64,000 nt of DNA from Clostridium mobile (GCF_018918285.1 NZ_JAHLQF010000002.1:434001-498000), one strand, 5' to 3'. Counted from the stretch's first letter, positions 25,133-34,321 are shown. Program-made: numbers and translations. Notes: generated by a model not told the origin, from the sequence alone.

Positions 25133-25468
25133 ATGTATAAGATAATTAAAAAAGCTAATAATGGTTGGGAAGTACATGAAGTTGTAGGAATTGATACGAT
25201 TTCTCTTGTAAAGTACAGTGCAAATCATCATGACATAAATAAATTAATAGAAGCATTACGACTTTTATATAAAAACAAAGTTGTAGAAGGATCCATTGAT
25301 ATGAATTTGGCTATGCAAGATGAATATTTACAGGATTTATCAATCGGAGCGAATCAGTTTATTATAAATTTAGATTTTTGGCAAACTTTTGTTTTTTATC
25401 CAAAGCAAAAAGAGGGTAATTCATATGTAATGAAAGTTTTTAATAAATTAGCGACAGACACTAATTGA
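25133..25468 (+). CDS. Hypothetical protein
   Basis: 111 aa, no signal peptide or membrane helix, no domain recognised. Predicted mixed alpha/beta (DINKLIEALRLLYKNK helix; QFIINLDFWQTFVFYP strands). Start ATG follows AGGTGAGATAAG. Its leader is copy B of the 135-bp repeat, so it shares regulation signals with the DUF6544 gene and the WYL regulator. First of three small unknown genes, each followed by a 13-bp repeat. Confidence 0.6.
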   Translation: MYKIIKKANNGWEVHEVVGIDTISLVKYSANHHDINKLIEALRLLYKNKVVEGSIDMNLAMQDEYLQDLSIGANQFIINLDFWQTFVFYPKQKEGNSYVMKVFNKLATDTN

Positions 25469-25480
25469 AATTTCAATTTG
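25468..25480 (+). repeat. Short repeat AAATTYYAATTTG, copy 1
   Basis: AAATTTCAATTTG at the stop codon of the gene ending at 25468. Copies with the same 13-bp pattern follow the next two genes (26114-26126, 26456-26468). The element is nearly palindromic. Confidence 0.55.
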
Positions 25481-25533
25481 CGGATGAGTGACAATAAAAA
25501 TAAAAATTTTTATTGAAAAAATGATTAAAGGGA

Positions 25534-26094
25534 ATGAACAAAATATACATGGATAAAGAAAAGATAAAAAATAAAATTGAAGAATTACTTGATAATTATG
25601 AATTATCGAAGGATATTGCAATTAGAATGGATACTAAGAATATAAAAATTAATTATGAAGATTGGTTTCATAATTATCCTATTGGAATTATTATAAGTGA
25701 GTTGGATTTTGATTCTGAGTATATTAAAAATAATATTCAGGAATGTTTTATTAAAGCAATATTATTAGATTTTGCTTGTTCGGAAGAATGGAGTTTAGAT
25801 TTTTTTGAAATATCAGAAACAGAACGAAAAAAGTTGATGGATTCGCAATTTTATAAGAGTTTATTTACTTATAAGGAAAAAAGAATGAAACTTTTAAAGT
25901 ATGATAGGTTTTCGAAAGAATTTATATGGTTTACAACGTTTAATGGTATGAGTAAAGAAAAGCAAGATTATTTTTTAGATATTTTTAAAGATGCAGTCAT
26001 TATTGAAATTGGTGGCTGCTATGCTGGTGATTATGAATGTTATATTATTGCTGAGAAAAAAGTATTTGTAGTTAATTACGGAATATGGGATTAG
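25534..26094 (+). CDS. Hypothetical protein
   Basis: 186 aa, soluble, acidic and aromatic-rich, no family recognised. Helical N-terminus (MDKEKIKNKIEELLDNYELS) and a C-terminal beta hairpin (CYAGDYECYIIAEKKVFVVNYGIWD). The start is uncertain: AAAGGGA directly abuts ATG 25534, while ATG 25549 is about 15 nt away; neither spacing is ideal. The style and grouping are reminiscent of contact-dependent or polymorphic-toxin immunity proteins, but no toxin is present and this is only a suggestion. Confidence 0.6.
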   Translation: MNKIYMDKEKIKNKIEELLDNYELSKDIAIRMDTKNIKINYEDWFHNYPIGIIISELDFDSEYIKNNIQECFIKAILLDFACSEEWSLDFFEISETERKKLMDSQFYKSLFTYKEKRMKLLKYDRFSKEFIWFTTFNGMSKEKQDYFLDIFKDAVIIEIGGCYAGDYECYIIAEKKVFVVNYGIWD

Positions 26095-26113
26095 TAAATT
26101 TTTGATGAGTTAT

Positions 26114-26126
26114 AAATTCTAATTTG
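26114..26126 (+). repeat. Short repeat AAATTYYAATTTG, copy 2
   Basis: AAATTCTAATTTG, 20 nt after the stop of the preceding gene and directly before the RBS of the next. Confidence 0.55.
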
Positions 26127-26141
26127 AAGAGGAGGATGACA

Positions 26142-26450
26142 ATGAATATACATAATCATAATTTGAATATACATTATACTGCACCAGCTGAAATATGGGA
26201 TAAATTGAATGAGTTATATTTTGGAATGCCATTTTGGAATGGGTTTGTGAATGGCTGCCCACAATGGTATGGCAATGATGGGAAGCTGGTAGAAGCATCT
26301 GTTGAGCCTAGCGGACTACAGTTCTATGCTAAATTACCTCAAGAAGAATGGAACTCATGGTTTGAATTGTTTAAAAGTAGAGCTTCTGAATTATTAGGTT
26401 TTCAAGTTGGGGAACCAGAAGATGGTTTTGAATTTTATATCTATGATTGA
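26142..26450 (+). CDS. Hypothetical protein
   Basis: 102 aa, soluble, Trp/Tyr-rich (IHYTAPAEIWDKLNELYFGMPFWNGF..., VEASVEPSGLQFYAKLP, EPEDGFEFYIYD). I recall similar small proteins in Bacilli and Clostridia but cannot assign a function. ATG 26142 lies after GAGGAGG with good spacing; an in-frame TTG at 26124 would include the RBS. Third member of the small-gene row. Confidence 0.68.
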   Translation: MNIHNHNLNIHYTAPAEIWDKLNELYFGMPFWNGFVNGCPQWYGNDGKLVEASVEPSGLQFYAKLPQEEWNSWFELFKSRASELLGFQVGEPEDGFEFYIYD

Positions 26451-26455
26451 AGTAT

Positions 26456-26468
26456 AAATTCCAATTTG
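26456..26468 (+). repeat. Short repeat AAATTYYAATTTG, copy 3
   Basis: AAATTCCAATTTG, 6 nt after the stop of the gene ending at 26450. Confidence 0.55.
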
Positions 26469-26659
26469 TATAGGTGAATATATTAAAATAAAAATGATTA
26501 TATAATTAGAAAGCTGTTAGCTATAAATGAAAAATTTGGAAAACAAAAGTCAAAAAGATAGGTTTAACTTTACTCTTAGTAAATTTGAGTCTATCTTAAT
26601 TTTTATAAAAAATTAATTGAAAATAAGGCATATGCAATCAATTATTATCTGGAGGGAAC

Positions 26660-26764
26660 ATGAAGAAGAGCATATTAATGATAACTCCTGAAAATAAGGA
26701 GATTAATAGATTTAGAAAAAGGCAGATAAATAACTTTATACAAATAATGAGCAAAATAAAATAG
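26660..26764 (+). pseudogene. Probable truncated B12-binding radical SAM protein
   Basis: A 34-codon frame with a strong RBS (GGAGGG) encodes MKKSILMITPENKEINRFRK..., resembling the first residues of cobalamin-binding radical SAM proteins (ILLITPENKE type). It stops at TAG 26762 where such proteins continue for several hundred residues. Either a deletion remnant or a small peptide gene. The rest of the 26451-26848 gap holds a partial hairpin (26550-26600) and no other coding signal. Confidence 0.45.
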
Positions 26765-26848
26765 GATGCTTATAGCACCCTATAGTATACAATTCTAGTT
26801 GCTTAGGCAACTAGTATCACTATTTAAATTAATATTTTAAAATAGTAG

Positions 26849-29125
26849 CTAGCCAATATTTTTAGAGTTTGAATTATATAGAAAGCTAGGATCAATCTCC
26901 ACTGAATTAACATTTTGTCCTTTTTCTGTTGGTGCCTTTATAGGTTCTTTTGTTTTAAATTTGTACTTGTAGCCCTCAATGTTATACCCTCTATTACTAT
27001 CTACATTATTCATTGAAAAATCTTTATCTATAAACATCACATTTTTCCCATCAATTTCACCCACAAATGCTTGAATGTATATTTTGTTATTGAAACTTTG
27101 TTCATTTAGTTCTTCTTTTGAACGAAAATCAAATTTACCATTTTCATCAACGTTGACATAAAGATTAAGAGGTATAATATTTTTTACATATATAGAATGC
27201 AATGCGCCATAATTACTTTCTTTAAATTCTTTTAATGTCTTTGAAATTTTAAGCTTTCTGCCATTACGTATCTCAAAAGATTCATTATATTTTCGTAACC
27301 TTTCAACTTCTTTTGGTGAGCAATCTATATACATTTGATTTGTCCAGGTTTTGGCAATTTCATTATGAGTTTCAAATTTTGTTTTAATATCTTCTGAAAT
27401 TTCTTTATCAATTCTACACATAGCGCCTTCTATTTTATATTTAGCATTTTTATCTACAGTATCTTTTTTGTAATTTTTATCTGTAAATAATGTAGCACCA
27501 TCGCCAAAAATTCCTACAAATAGTTGGCTTTCAATCTTATCTCGTAGATTATTAGCTTCAATTTCTTTTTGTGATACTATAGTCTTACCTTTAAATTCTT
27601 CTGATAGTTTGAAATAATTCGTTGGTATTACTATATCTAAATATATTCGCAAATTAATGTACTCGTCTACGCTGCGTAAATCATCTCTAGTTTTTATGTT
27701 TTTAAAAACTGTCTCATCTTCATCATAAATTATTTCATCTCGGGAATCAAATTTATCTTGGTATTCTATAGTTTCTTCAGTAGTATTATCATCAGAAAAC
27801 TTGTTGATAATAAAAATTAATGTAAAAGATGCAACTGTTAATATCATAAAAATTGCAATTACTCTAGTTATTGCTTTTTTCATAGAGGGTTCTATTTTTT
27901 GTCTTTTATTTTTCTTTTTAACAATCCTTTTCTTGTGAGGGTTACGCTTTTTTAATTTTAAAGGTTTAACATTCTTTCCTTCTAATTCTGATTCTATAGT
28001 CATTATACATTTTTGTATTCTTTTATTTTTAGGTTGAAGTTCTAATACTCTTTCAAAATAATACTTTGCTTTTATTAAATTGCCAGTAAAGTAATAGCAG
28101 TATACTATGCTATTTAATGCTACTAAATCGTTACTATTGACGGATAAGCATATTTCAAAATATGGCAAAGCTTCTGCATAGAAGTTCTTTCTTCCTAAAA
28201 TACTTCCAATCCATAAAGCAACATCTAAGTCAAATTTATTTATTTCAAAAGATAATTTATAAAATTCTAATGATTTATCTAAATCTCCAGTTTTATAATA
28301 GAACTCTCCTATTAATTTTAATAATTCTCCATCATGAGTAAATATCTCATAAGCTGAAAGTAAACACTCTTGAGCTTCGTAATAATCTCTAAGTTTTAAT
28401 GCTTCATGGCCTTGATGACGTAATGATAAATATTTTTCAATAGAATTTGGGTTCATTTCTTTTATATATTCATATTTAAACTGACTAATATTTTGTAAAA
28501 CCTTAAAAACTTCTTCAACGATATCTCCATCATATTTTTTATATAAACTTCCTTCTTTTTTAGTCCAATTAAAATTATGCTCTAATATATACCATATATT
28601 TAGAGGCAAATCTTTGTGGCTTACTAAAAATTCAAACATACAATCTTCTATAATAGGAGCGGTATAGACATTCCAAACCACATCCATGTTTAATAATTCT
28701 TCCCAAGCTTCAGTATTTTCCTTTAAAGAATTATCACTACAAATTTCATTTAGTTTATCTAAAAATTCTTCTATTTTTTCATTAATATTATTATTGAGTT
28801 GTTCTTCATAATTGTCATTAATATTTTGGTATTGCTTTTTAACTATGGTTTCATCTATACTCCAATCATCCGTATCCCATTCATCAGCATCCGATTCATT
28901 TGTATATAAATCATTACTAATATTTTCAACTAAATTAATATTTAAATTTTGTTGTTTATTATTATTCTTAACATTTTTTATAGCTTTATCATATGCTTCC
29001 CTAAGTTTTTGATAGCCTTCAGGGTCTTCTTCTGGATTATATATTTTTAATAATTTTGCATAGGCTTTTTTTATAGTTTTTAAATCACTATCATAGGATA
29101 TTCCTAAAATTTCCCACCAACTCAT
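26849..29125 (-). CDS. J-like domain, TPR-containing membrane protein (DjlC-like partner of HscC)
   Basis: 758 aa. Residues 1-50 form a J-like domain (WWEILGISYDSDLKTIKKAYAKLLKIYNPEEDPEGYQKLREAYDKA) with NPEEDPE in place of the canonical HPD. Residues about 235-380 contain TPR-like helices (ECLLSAYEIFTHDGELLKLIGEFYYKTGDLDKSLEFY). A basic stretch and one membrane helix lie near 395-445, followed by a C-terminal extracytoplasmic region of two similar halves (each with a 'DLRSVDEYINLRIYLD/GALHSIYVKNIIPLNLYV' segment and a 'GxxxxxKxxxx...Y.IEG' end). It starts 2 nt after the Hsp70 gene, so the pair is coupled. Confidence 0.8.
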   Translation of the reverse strand: MSWWEILGISYDSDLKTIKKAYAKLLKIYNPEEDPEGYQKLREAYDKAIKNVKNNNKQQNLNINLVENISNDLYTNESDADEWDTDDWSIDETIVKKQYQNINDNYEEQLNNNINEKIEEFLDKLNEICSDNSLKENTEAWEELLNMDVVWNVYTAPIIEDCMFEFLVSHKDLPLNIWYILEHNFNWTKKEGSLYKKYDGDIVEEVFKVLQNISQFKYEYIKEMNPNSIEKYLSLRHQGHEALKLRDYYEAQECLLSAYEIFTHDGELLKLIGEFYYKTGDLDKSLEFYKLSFEINKFDLDVALWIGSILGRKNFYAEALPYFEICLSVNSNDLVALNSIVYCYYFTGNLIKAKYYFERVLELQPKNKRIQKCIMTIESELEGKNVKPLKLKKRNPHKKRIVKKKNKRQKIEPSMKKAITRVIAIFMILTVASFTLIFIINKFSDDNTTEETIEYQDKFDSRDEIIYDEDETVFKNIKTRDDLRSVDEYINLRIYLDIVIPTNYFKLSEEFKGKTIVSQKEIEANNLRDKIESQLFVGIFGDGATLFTDKNYKKDTVDKNAKYKIEGAMCRIDKEISEDIKTKFETHNEIAKTWTNQMYIDCSPKEVERLRKYNESFEIRNGRKLKISKTLKEFKESNYGALHSIYVKNIIPLNLYVNVDENGKFDFRSKEELNEQSFNNKIYIQAFVGEIDGKNVMFIDKDFSMNNVDSNRGYNIEGYKYKFKTKEPIKAPTEKGQNVNSVEIDPSFLYNSNSKNIG

Positions 29126-29127
29126 AA

Positions 29128-30822
29128 TTAATAATACGTCTCCAATTCATTTAATCTTTCAGCAAATAACTTTGCATTTTTTTCTATAAGCCTAGGATCT
29201 TGAGTTAATAAAATTCTTTCAAAGTCACTTAACAATGCTGCTATGTATTCTCGCTTATCTCCAAGGGATTCTTCATATAATCTTTCCCCTCTAGCCAAGA
29301 GCAATCTATTTTCAGTTTTATCTCTTGGATGAATTTTTATATCTTTAAGTTCTAGCATACGCTCTCTAATTTCCTCATCAGACATTGAGTTTTCTGAGTT
29401 TTGAATTATTAACGATTTCTTTTCTCCTGTACTTACCAAAGTAGTTTCTACTTCTAATAATCCATTTATATCATATGTATATCTAAGGGCTACTGCTTGT
29501 TCGGCTGCTTTTCCACGAGGTACTGAAATTTCTAATTGGCCAAGTTTTATGTTATTTTCAACTCGCCTGCTTTCACCTTGGTACACATTGATTGCCATGT
29601 GAGTTTGATTGTCTCTAATAGTTACCAATTGTTCAACTTTGCTTATTGGTATTGGAGAATTTCTTTCAATTATAGGTAGGAAATATCCTGGCTCATAATT
29701 GCCATCCCCCAAATCATTTACTATTTCAACTCCTAAAGTATATGGACATACATCCGTTAATACTAATTCTTTTAAATCTGAATTTCTTGATTTTAAAGCT
29801 GCTTGTATTGCTGCGCCTAATGCTACTGCTTCATCTGGATTTATATTAGAGTAGGGTAATTTATTAAACATTTTGCTAACTACAGATCTCACTAGGGGCA
29901 TTCTTGTACTTCCGCCAATTAAGATAATGGCTTCAATTTCTGCTGGTGATATGTCAGCATCCCTAAGAGCTCTTTCTACTGGATGACGTAATCTTAAAAT
30001 TATTTCTGAACACATTTTTACAAACTTATTTCTATCAATTTTAGTTTCAAAACATTTTTCATTTATAGTTAAACTCATAATTCCATTTTCTTGGTTTGAC
30101 AATGATCTTTTGCAAAGTTCAGCTTGTTTGTGTAAAGATGATAATGCCTTTTTATCTAATACTTTTAAATCTAAATCATTTTCTTGTAAAAAATAATCAA
30201 CCAGTAGTTTATTAAAGTCTTCACCGCCTAAATAATTGTCCCCAGCTATAGATTTTACTTCCATTACACCCTCAAAAAGTTCCAGTATTGATATGTCAAA
30301 AGTTCCTCCACCTAAATCAAATACTAAAAACTGTGTTTCATCATTTTCTTGATGCAATCCATAAGCTACGGCTGCTGCTGTTGGCTCACTAATTAATCTT
30401 TCAACTTTAAGCCCTGCAAGCTCACCAGCTCTTTTAGTTGCCTTACGTTGAGCATCATTAAAATAAGCAGGGACGCTTATAACTGCCTCGATAACTTCTT
30501 CACCTATATATTTTTCTGCATCTTCTTTTAATGATTTTATAATGAATGAAGATAATTCTTCAGGTGTAAATGTGTAAGATCCTAAATTAAATTTTTTTGA
30601 TGATCCCATAAATCTTTTAAAGTTGCATGCTGTGGACTGGGGGTGAGTAATAAGTCTTTCTTTTGCCACATCTCCAATTAAAATTTCATTATTCTCATCC
30701 ACACTTACAATGGAGGGTGTTGAATGTTTTCTTAGAACGTTTGGTATAATTTCTACTTGCCCATCTTTCCAAATAGCACTTAAACTGTTGGTGGTTCCTA
30801 AATCTATTCCAATAATAGCCAT
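29128..30822 (-). CDS. hscC: Hsp70 chaperone of the HscC type
   Basis: 564 aa. Hsp70 nucleotide-binding domain: phosphate 1 IGIDLGTTNS (residues 4-13), VPAYFNDAQR (about 118), phosphate 2 LVFDLGGGTFDIS (about 168), adenosine motif IILIGGSTRMP (about 302). The substrate domain follows with a short C-terminal lid, and there is no EEVD-like tail. The shorter length than DnaK (about 610-640) and the adjacent DjlC-like J-protein match HscC/YbeW systems. ATP-driven folding or remodelling of specific clients; clients unknown. Not the housekeeping dnaK, because grpE/dnaJ are absent. Confidence 0.88.
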   Translation of the reverse strand: MAIIGIDLGTTNSLSAIWKDGQVEIIPNVLRKHSTPSIVSVDENNEILIGDVAKERLITHPQSTACNFKRFMGSSKKFNLGSYTFTPEELSSFIIKSLKEDAEKYIGEEVIEAVISVPAYFNDAQRKATKRAGELAGLKVERLISEPTAAAVAYGLHQENDETQFLVFDLGGGTFDISILELFEGVMEVKSIAGDNYLGGEDFNKLLVDYFLQENDLDLKVLDKKALSSLHKQAELCKRSLSNQENGIMSLTINEKCFETKIDRNKFVKMCSEIILRLRHPVERALRDADISPAEIEAIILIGGSTRMPLVRSVVSKMFNKLPYSNINPDEAVALGAAIQAALKSRNSDLKELVLTDVCPYTLGVEIVNDLGDGNYEPGYFLPIIERNSPIPISKVEQLVTIRDNQTHMAINVYQGESRRVENNIKLGQLEISVPRGKAAEQAVALRYTYDINGLLEVETTLVSTGEKKSLIIQNSENSMSDEEIRERMLELKDIKIHPRDKTENRLLLARGERLYEESLGDKREYIAALLSDFERILLTQDPRLIEKNAKLFAERLNELETYY

Positions 30823-30850
30823 AATAATCTCCTCTCTAATTTCCTAAGAA

Positions 30851-30900
30851 AACCTCCTTGTTAATGGCGCTTATTGCTTCCATTTAAACACAAGGAGGTT
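30851..30900. terminator. Long-loop hairpin between the HscC gene and the S2P-like gene
   Basis: 11-bp perfect stem AACCTCCTTGT (30851-30861) / ACAAGGAGGTT (30890-30900) with a 28-nt loop. It probably terminates the minus-strand gene ending at 30958. The arm contains an AAGGAGG sequence. Confidence 0.6.
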
Positions 30901-30957
30901 TCATTTTTGTTATATATAAATATATTATCGTAAGTAAAGTAAATTACCTTAAATCCA

Positions 30958-31359
30958 CTAAAACACATCACATTTATTAGATACAATTGAGAAAACTAAG
31001 GATAGTCCATTCACTAAAATTAATAATTTACCGGACATGGTATAAATATAATTTTGTGAACTAATTACCATATAAAAAGCCGCTATAAGCAATAGAATTT
31101 GAGGTAAATATGCTATTAATATTTTTTCAAATCTACTGGCTTCATCAATAAATGCATCCTTTAGCTTTATGTATGAACTACAAGGAATTGCTTTTAGGTT
31201 AAATTCAGTAATTCCAATGGTTTTACTGAATAGTTTTGGCCCCATAAAAATTGTTACTTCTTCCGGTTCAAAAGATAAAACCTTTATAATAATTAATCGT
31301 AAAAGATCAAAGAAGATTCCTGTGAATGAGAAAATAAAAAATATATATAAATATTCCAT
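30958..31359 (-). CDS. Site-2-protease-like membrane protein lacking HExxH
   Basis: 133 aa with two or three hydrophobic stretches (residues about 2-25, 83-100, 106-125). The segment LSFEPEEVTIFMGPKLFSKTIGITEFNLKAIPCSSYIKL closely follows the pattern of RseP/M50 proteases after their HExxH helix (xVxxFxxGxGPxLx...TExxLxxIPxGGYVK). The helix itself reads IFFDLLRLIII, with no HExxH, and GG of the GGYVK loop is SS. It is therefore probably inactive as a protease. ATG 31359 follows AGGTGG; a GTG at 31371 is upstream in frame. It lies just upstream of hscC on the same strand. Confidence 0.6.
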   Translation of the reverse strand: MEYLYIFFIFSFTGIFFDLLRLIIIKVLSFEPEEVTIFMGPKLFSKTIGITEFNLKAIPCSSYIKLKDAFIDEASRFEKILIAYLPQILLLIAAFYMVISSQNYIYTMSGKLLILVNGLSLVFSIVSNKCDVF

Positions 31360-31592
31360 ATCTGATACCACCTATATTTAGATTTAATTACAGCTTTATT
31401 TGTAACAACTTGTCCTATAATCAAATCCATGAAATTTATCATGAATTTTTAACTGTGTTTTAATTGTAATTATAACATAATTATAATTAAAAAGAAAAGT
31501 ATAAAATAAATATAAACATTTAGTAATTAAGGAAATTAACTACTTCTATTCTATTACTATTAAACAGGAAATAAATTTTGATGAAAATTGCA

Positions 31593-31623
31593 TTGACATT
31601 CACGCTGCGTAAAGGTGTATATT
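31593..31623 (+). promoter_or_regulatory. MerR-type promoter with 19-bp spacer, no MerR gene nearby
   Basis: TTGACA (31593-31598), 19-nt spacer with CACGCTGCGTAAAGGTG, then TATATT (31618-31623). The CACGCTGCGT..AAGGTGTA arrangement is that of TipA/BmrR-family operators. It lies about 23 nt upstream of the DUF2268 start codon. Confidence 0.83.
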
Positions 31624-31645
31624 GACATTAAAAGGAGATGATAAT

Positions 31646-32560
31646 ATGAATATTACACTATTACGTTCATATGAAATTTACGAAAAAATGATGAATTCAC
31701 CAAAAGAAAAACGAGATGATATTTATCGTTATGAAATGGCCAAACCTTTTCAATTTAAGTGGTCATGCTATAATGTACCTCTTAAGTCTCCAAATAAAGG
31801 TGGCTATGATGTAGTTATGGCAAGCAGTATGCTTGGTTATTTACCACCATCGGAGGTGGATGAAACCCAAAAGGAAAACATAAATTTAATTTCAAATGAA
31901 GATTTATGGCAAACATGTAAAAAAACCATTAAGAATTCCTTAGAGTGTTTTACAAAAGCAGGGTATGAATTGCCAGTAAAAAACTATATGTTTTCTCTTA
32001 TACTTGGCAATCCTAAAAGCCCATACCTATCATTGAGTGATGGTTATGCTGGAGAGGGAGGCATCCCTGGATATATTATTATATCTCTTATTCCAAATGA
32101 ACATACTATCAGCAGAATTCCTGTTGCTTTGGCTCATGAATGTAATCATAATGTGCGTTTTCAATTTGAGAAATGGGGTAATGATATTACATTAGGAGAA
32201 ATGATGATTTCCGAAGGACTTGCCGAGAATTTTGCCACCTCAATATTTGGTGAAGACATGGTTGGACCTTGGGTAAGCAAAACTGATATGGATACCCTCA
32301 ACAATTATATCAAACCACTCATTAAAGATGCTTTAGATGTAACAGGGCTGGAGAATATTTCAGCATACCTTTGGGGCGATGAGCTTGCACAGCAGCAGGG
32401 CTATTTTCCTGTAGGTATGTCTTATTGTGCGGGTTATGCATGTGGTTATTATATGATAAAGCATTATCTAAAAAAGACAGGGAAATCAATAGTAGAAGCT
32501 ACCTTAACACCCTCGAATGAAATCATGAAGGAAATAGAGGATTTTTGGGATGAAGAATAG
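31646..32560 (+). CDS. DUF2268-family putative zinc protease
   Basis: 304 aa, soluble. A zinc motif HECNH (H164, E165, H168) lies in PVALAHECNHNVRF, followed by SEGLAENFA, where Glu can be the third ligand. This is the pattern of the DUF2268 (YjaZ-like) predicted Zn-dependent proteases. ATG 31646 follows AAAGGAGATG. Expression appears to depend on a MerR-type activator encoded elsewhere, given the 19-bp promoter directly upstream. Substrate unknown. Confidence 0.83.
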   Translation: MNITLLRSYEIYEKMMNSPKEKRDDIYRYEMAKPFQFKWSCYNVPLKSPNKGGYDVVMASSMLGYLPPSEVDETQKENINLISNEDLWQTCKKTIKNSLECFTKAGYELPVKNYMFSLILGNPKSPYLSLSDGYAGEGGIPGYIIISLIPNEHTISRIPVALAHECNHNVRFQFEKWGNDITLGEMMISEGLAENFATSIFGEDMVGPWVSKTDMDTLNNYIKPLIKDALDVTGLENISAYLWGDELAQQQGYFPVGMSYCAGYACGYYMIKHYLKKTGKSIVEATLTPSNEIMKEIEDFWDEE

Positions 32561-32679
32561 TTAAATTGTTAAGACTGTGACTTATATTACGATAATTGGA
32601 AAGTTAGATATAATATTAAATTTAATATCTAGAACACAAGGATTCAAAAGAAAGAACTAAAGAAAACTTAGGGGGAAAA

Positions 32680-33990
32680 ATGTGGATTTTTAAATTTATA
32701 TATTATAAGTGGAATGAAAGAAGAAGACTGCACATACTATCAAAGTTTAATGATTATGAAAAATTCATAGAAGAGCAACAAAAAGCTGTAAGTAAAATAA
32801 AGGATGAAACATTTAAAATATCAGCTATCTTAAATTTATATATTGGGCATTATTTAAACAATCAATTGGACAAGGCAGAAGAGATACTGGAAACAATGAA
32901 GTCTTTTGATATTGATGATTTAGATGATTCTATAAAATATATATACTTTTATTATTCAATAAATCACTATATTGCTACTGGTAATGAGATTATGGTTGAT
33001 AGAATTTGGGAGGAATCGCAAAGTTTACGAGAAGAAGTAAAGGAAAAATGTACTGAAATTTATAGGCATACGAGAATGAATTATAATAATTTCAAAGGTT
33101 TATACGAAGAAAGTAATAAAGTTCTTTTAGAAGATGGCCATGATAAAAAGGATGATGTGTTTTGTAATATATTGAAAGCTGAGATATATTTTAATGTAGG
33201 AAAAGAAGAGGAAGCAAAATTTATAATTAATGATTTATTAAATGGTGATAAAAAACTTACGCCGATAGTTAAGAAAAAAATAAAAGAGCTTCAAGCCCAA
33301 TATATGAATGTTGAATATGAAGGATTTATCAACACAAATGAAACTGATGAAAAAATAAGTTTTAAAGATAAAGTATGGTTAAAAGTTAGAGATTCAGCTT
33401 TTATGAGAAATTTATTGTTTTTATTTATAGATATAAAAAACATATTGAAAAATAAATATATTTTATTAATTTTTGGACCTATTGTTGCAGCATATTTGTG
33501 GGGAAAATTAGGGTATATAGCATTAAGGGATAATACATATAGGAATTATTGGAATCATGTTATGGGAAGTATTTTTTTAGGTGTGCTTACTATTAATATC
33601 ACACTATTATTTATTAACTATATGATTAAATCTAAAAAATACTTCAGTACTATATTAGTAGCTTTAATAATACTATCTCCCATGAGTTTTATCTTTTTTG
33701 GTGAACCATATTCATCAACTTTAATGGCAACAATTAAAGACTTACCTTATGTAGTGTCAAAAGGTTATGTTGAAGAAGTTACTACTATTGAATATATTGA
33801 TATTGTAAGTAAAAGTGATTATGAGTATATAGAGATAGAAATAAGTAATAATAGTTTTGAATTGTTTTATGATGATAAATTTTATAATTATATTCTCCAA
33901 AATTGTTATGAGGGAGACATCGTGAAAATCAAATATTTACCTAATACAAAAGATTTAATATATATAAAATTAGAAGATATAACAAAGTAG
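32680..33990 (+). CDS. Membrane protein with TPR-like N-terminal half, function unknown
   Basis: 436 aa. The first ~230 residues are charged and helical with TPR-like repeats (NLYIGHYLNNQLDKAEEILETMKSF; ILKAEIYFNVGKEEEAKFIINDLLNGD). About four membrane helices follow (residues ~263-281, 300-318, 322-345) before a small C-terminal soluble domain (YIEIEISNNSFELFY...). No family recognised. The start ATG has GGGGGAAAA upstream. Single-gene unit. Confidence 0.65.
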   Translation: MWIFKFIYYKWNERRRLHILSKFNDYEKFIEEQQKAVSKIKDETFKISAILNLYIGHYLNNQLDKAEEILETMKSFDIDDLDDSIKYIYFYYSINHYIATGNEIMVDRIWEESQSLREEVKEKCTEIYRHTRMNYNNFKGLYEESNKVLLEDGHDKKDDVFCNILKAEIYFNVGKEEEAKFIINDLLNGDKKLTPIVKKKIKELQAQYMNVEYEGFINTNETDEKISFKDKVWLKVRDSAFMRNLLFLFIDIKNILKNKYILLIFGPIVAAYLWGKLGYIALRDNTYRNYWNHVMGSIFLGVLTINITLLFINYMIKSKKYFSTILVALIILSPMSFIFFGEPYSSTLMATIKDLPYVVSKGYVEEVTTIEYIDIVSKSDYEYIEIEISNNSFELFYDDKFYNYILQNCYEGDIVKIKYLPNTKDLIYIKLEDITK

Positions 33991-34321
33991 ATAATACAAT
34001 AGAAAATTAATTGTAGTTATTATATGAATTCATTACAACACTTTGCATTGCTAAAATAGCTGCTTGCAGGTGGTTGCGTTTTGGGATATGGAAGTGTAGC
34101 AGTAAAATATGACTGGTTTCAACTATTGAAATCTATAACAAAATATATCATACTATTATAGTAATATCTTTTGTTATATGAATACACATTCGTTCAGAAG
34201 ATAAGAAATAATAAAATTTAAGGAAGTATCTTAAAATGATGAAGAGAATTAAAAAGTTTAGGAATGTGGCAGTGTGACCTAAGTTAAGTGATATTCAAAA
34301 ACTTAAACTTAGGAGGATAAG
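33991..34321. other. 331-bp gap with a possible short coding relic
   Basis: Around 34050-34160 the plus strand reads LLAGGCVLGYGSVAVKYDWFQLLKS-, a membrane-protein-like stretch without start codon or RBS, ending in TAG about 34158. It may be the end of a deleted gene. The final 40 bases carry the AGGAGG RBS of the acetyltransferase. Nothing else is evident. Confidence 0.35.
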
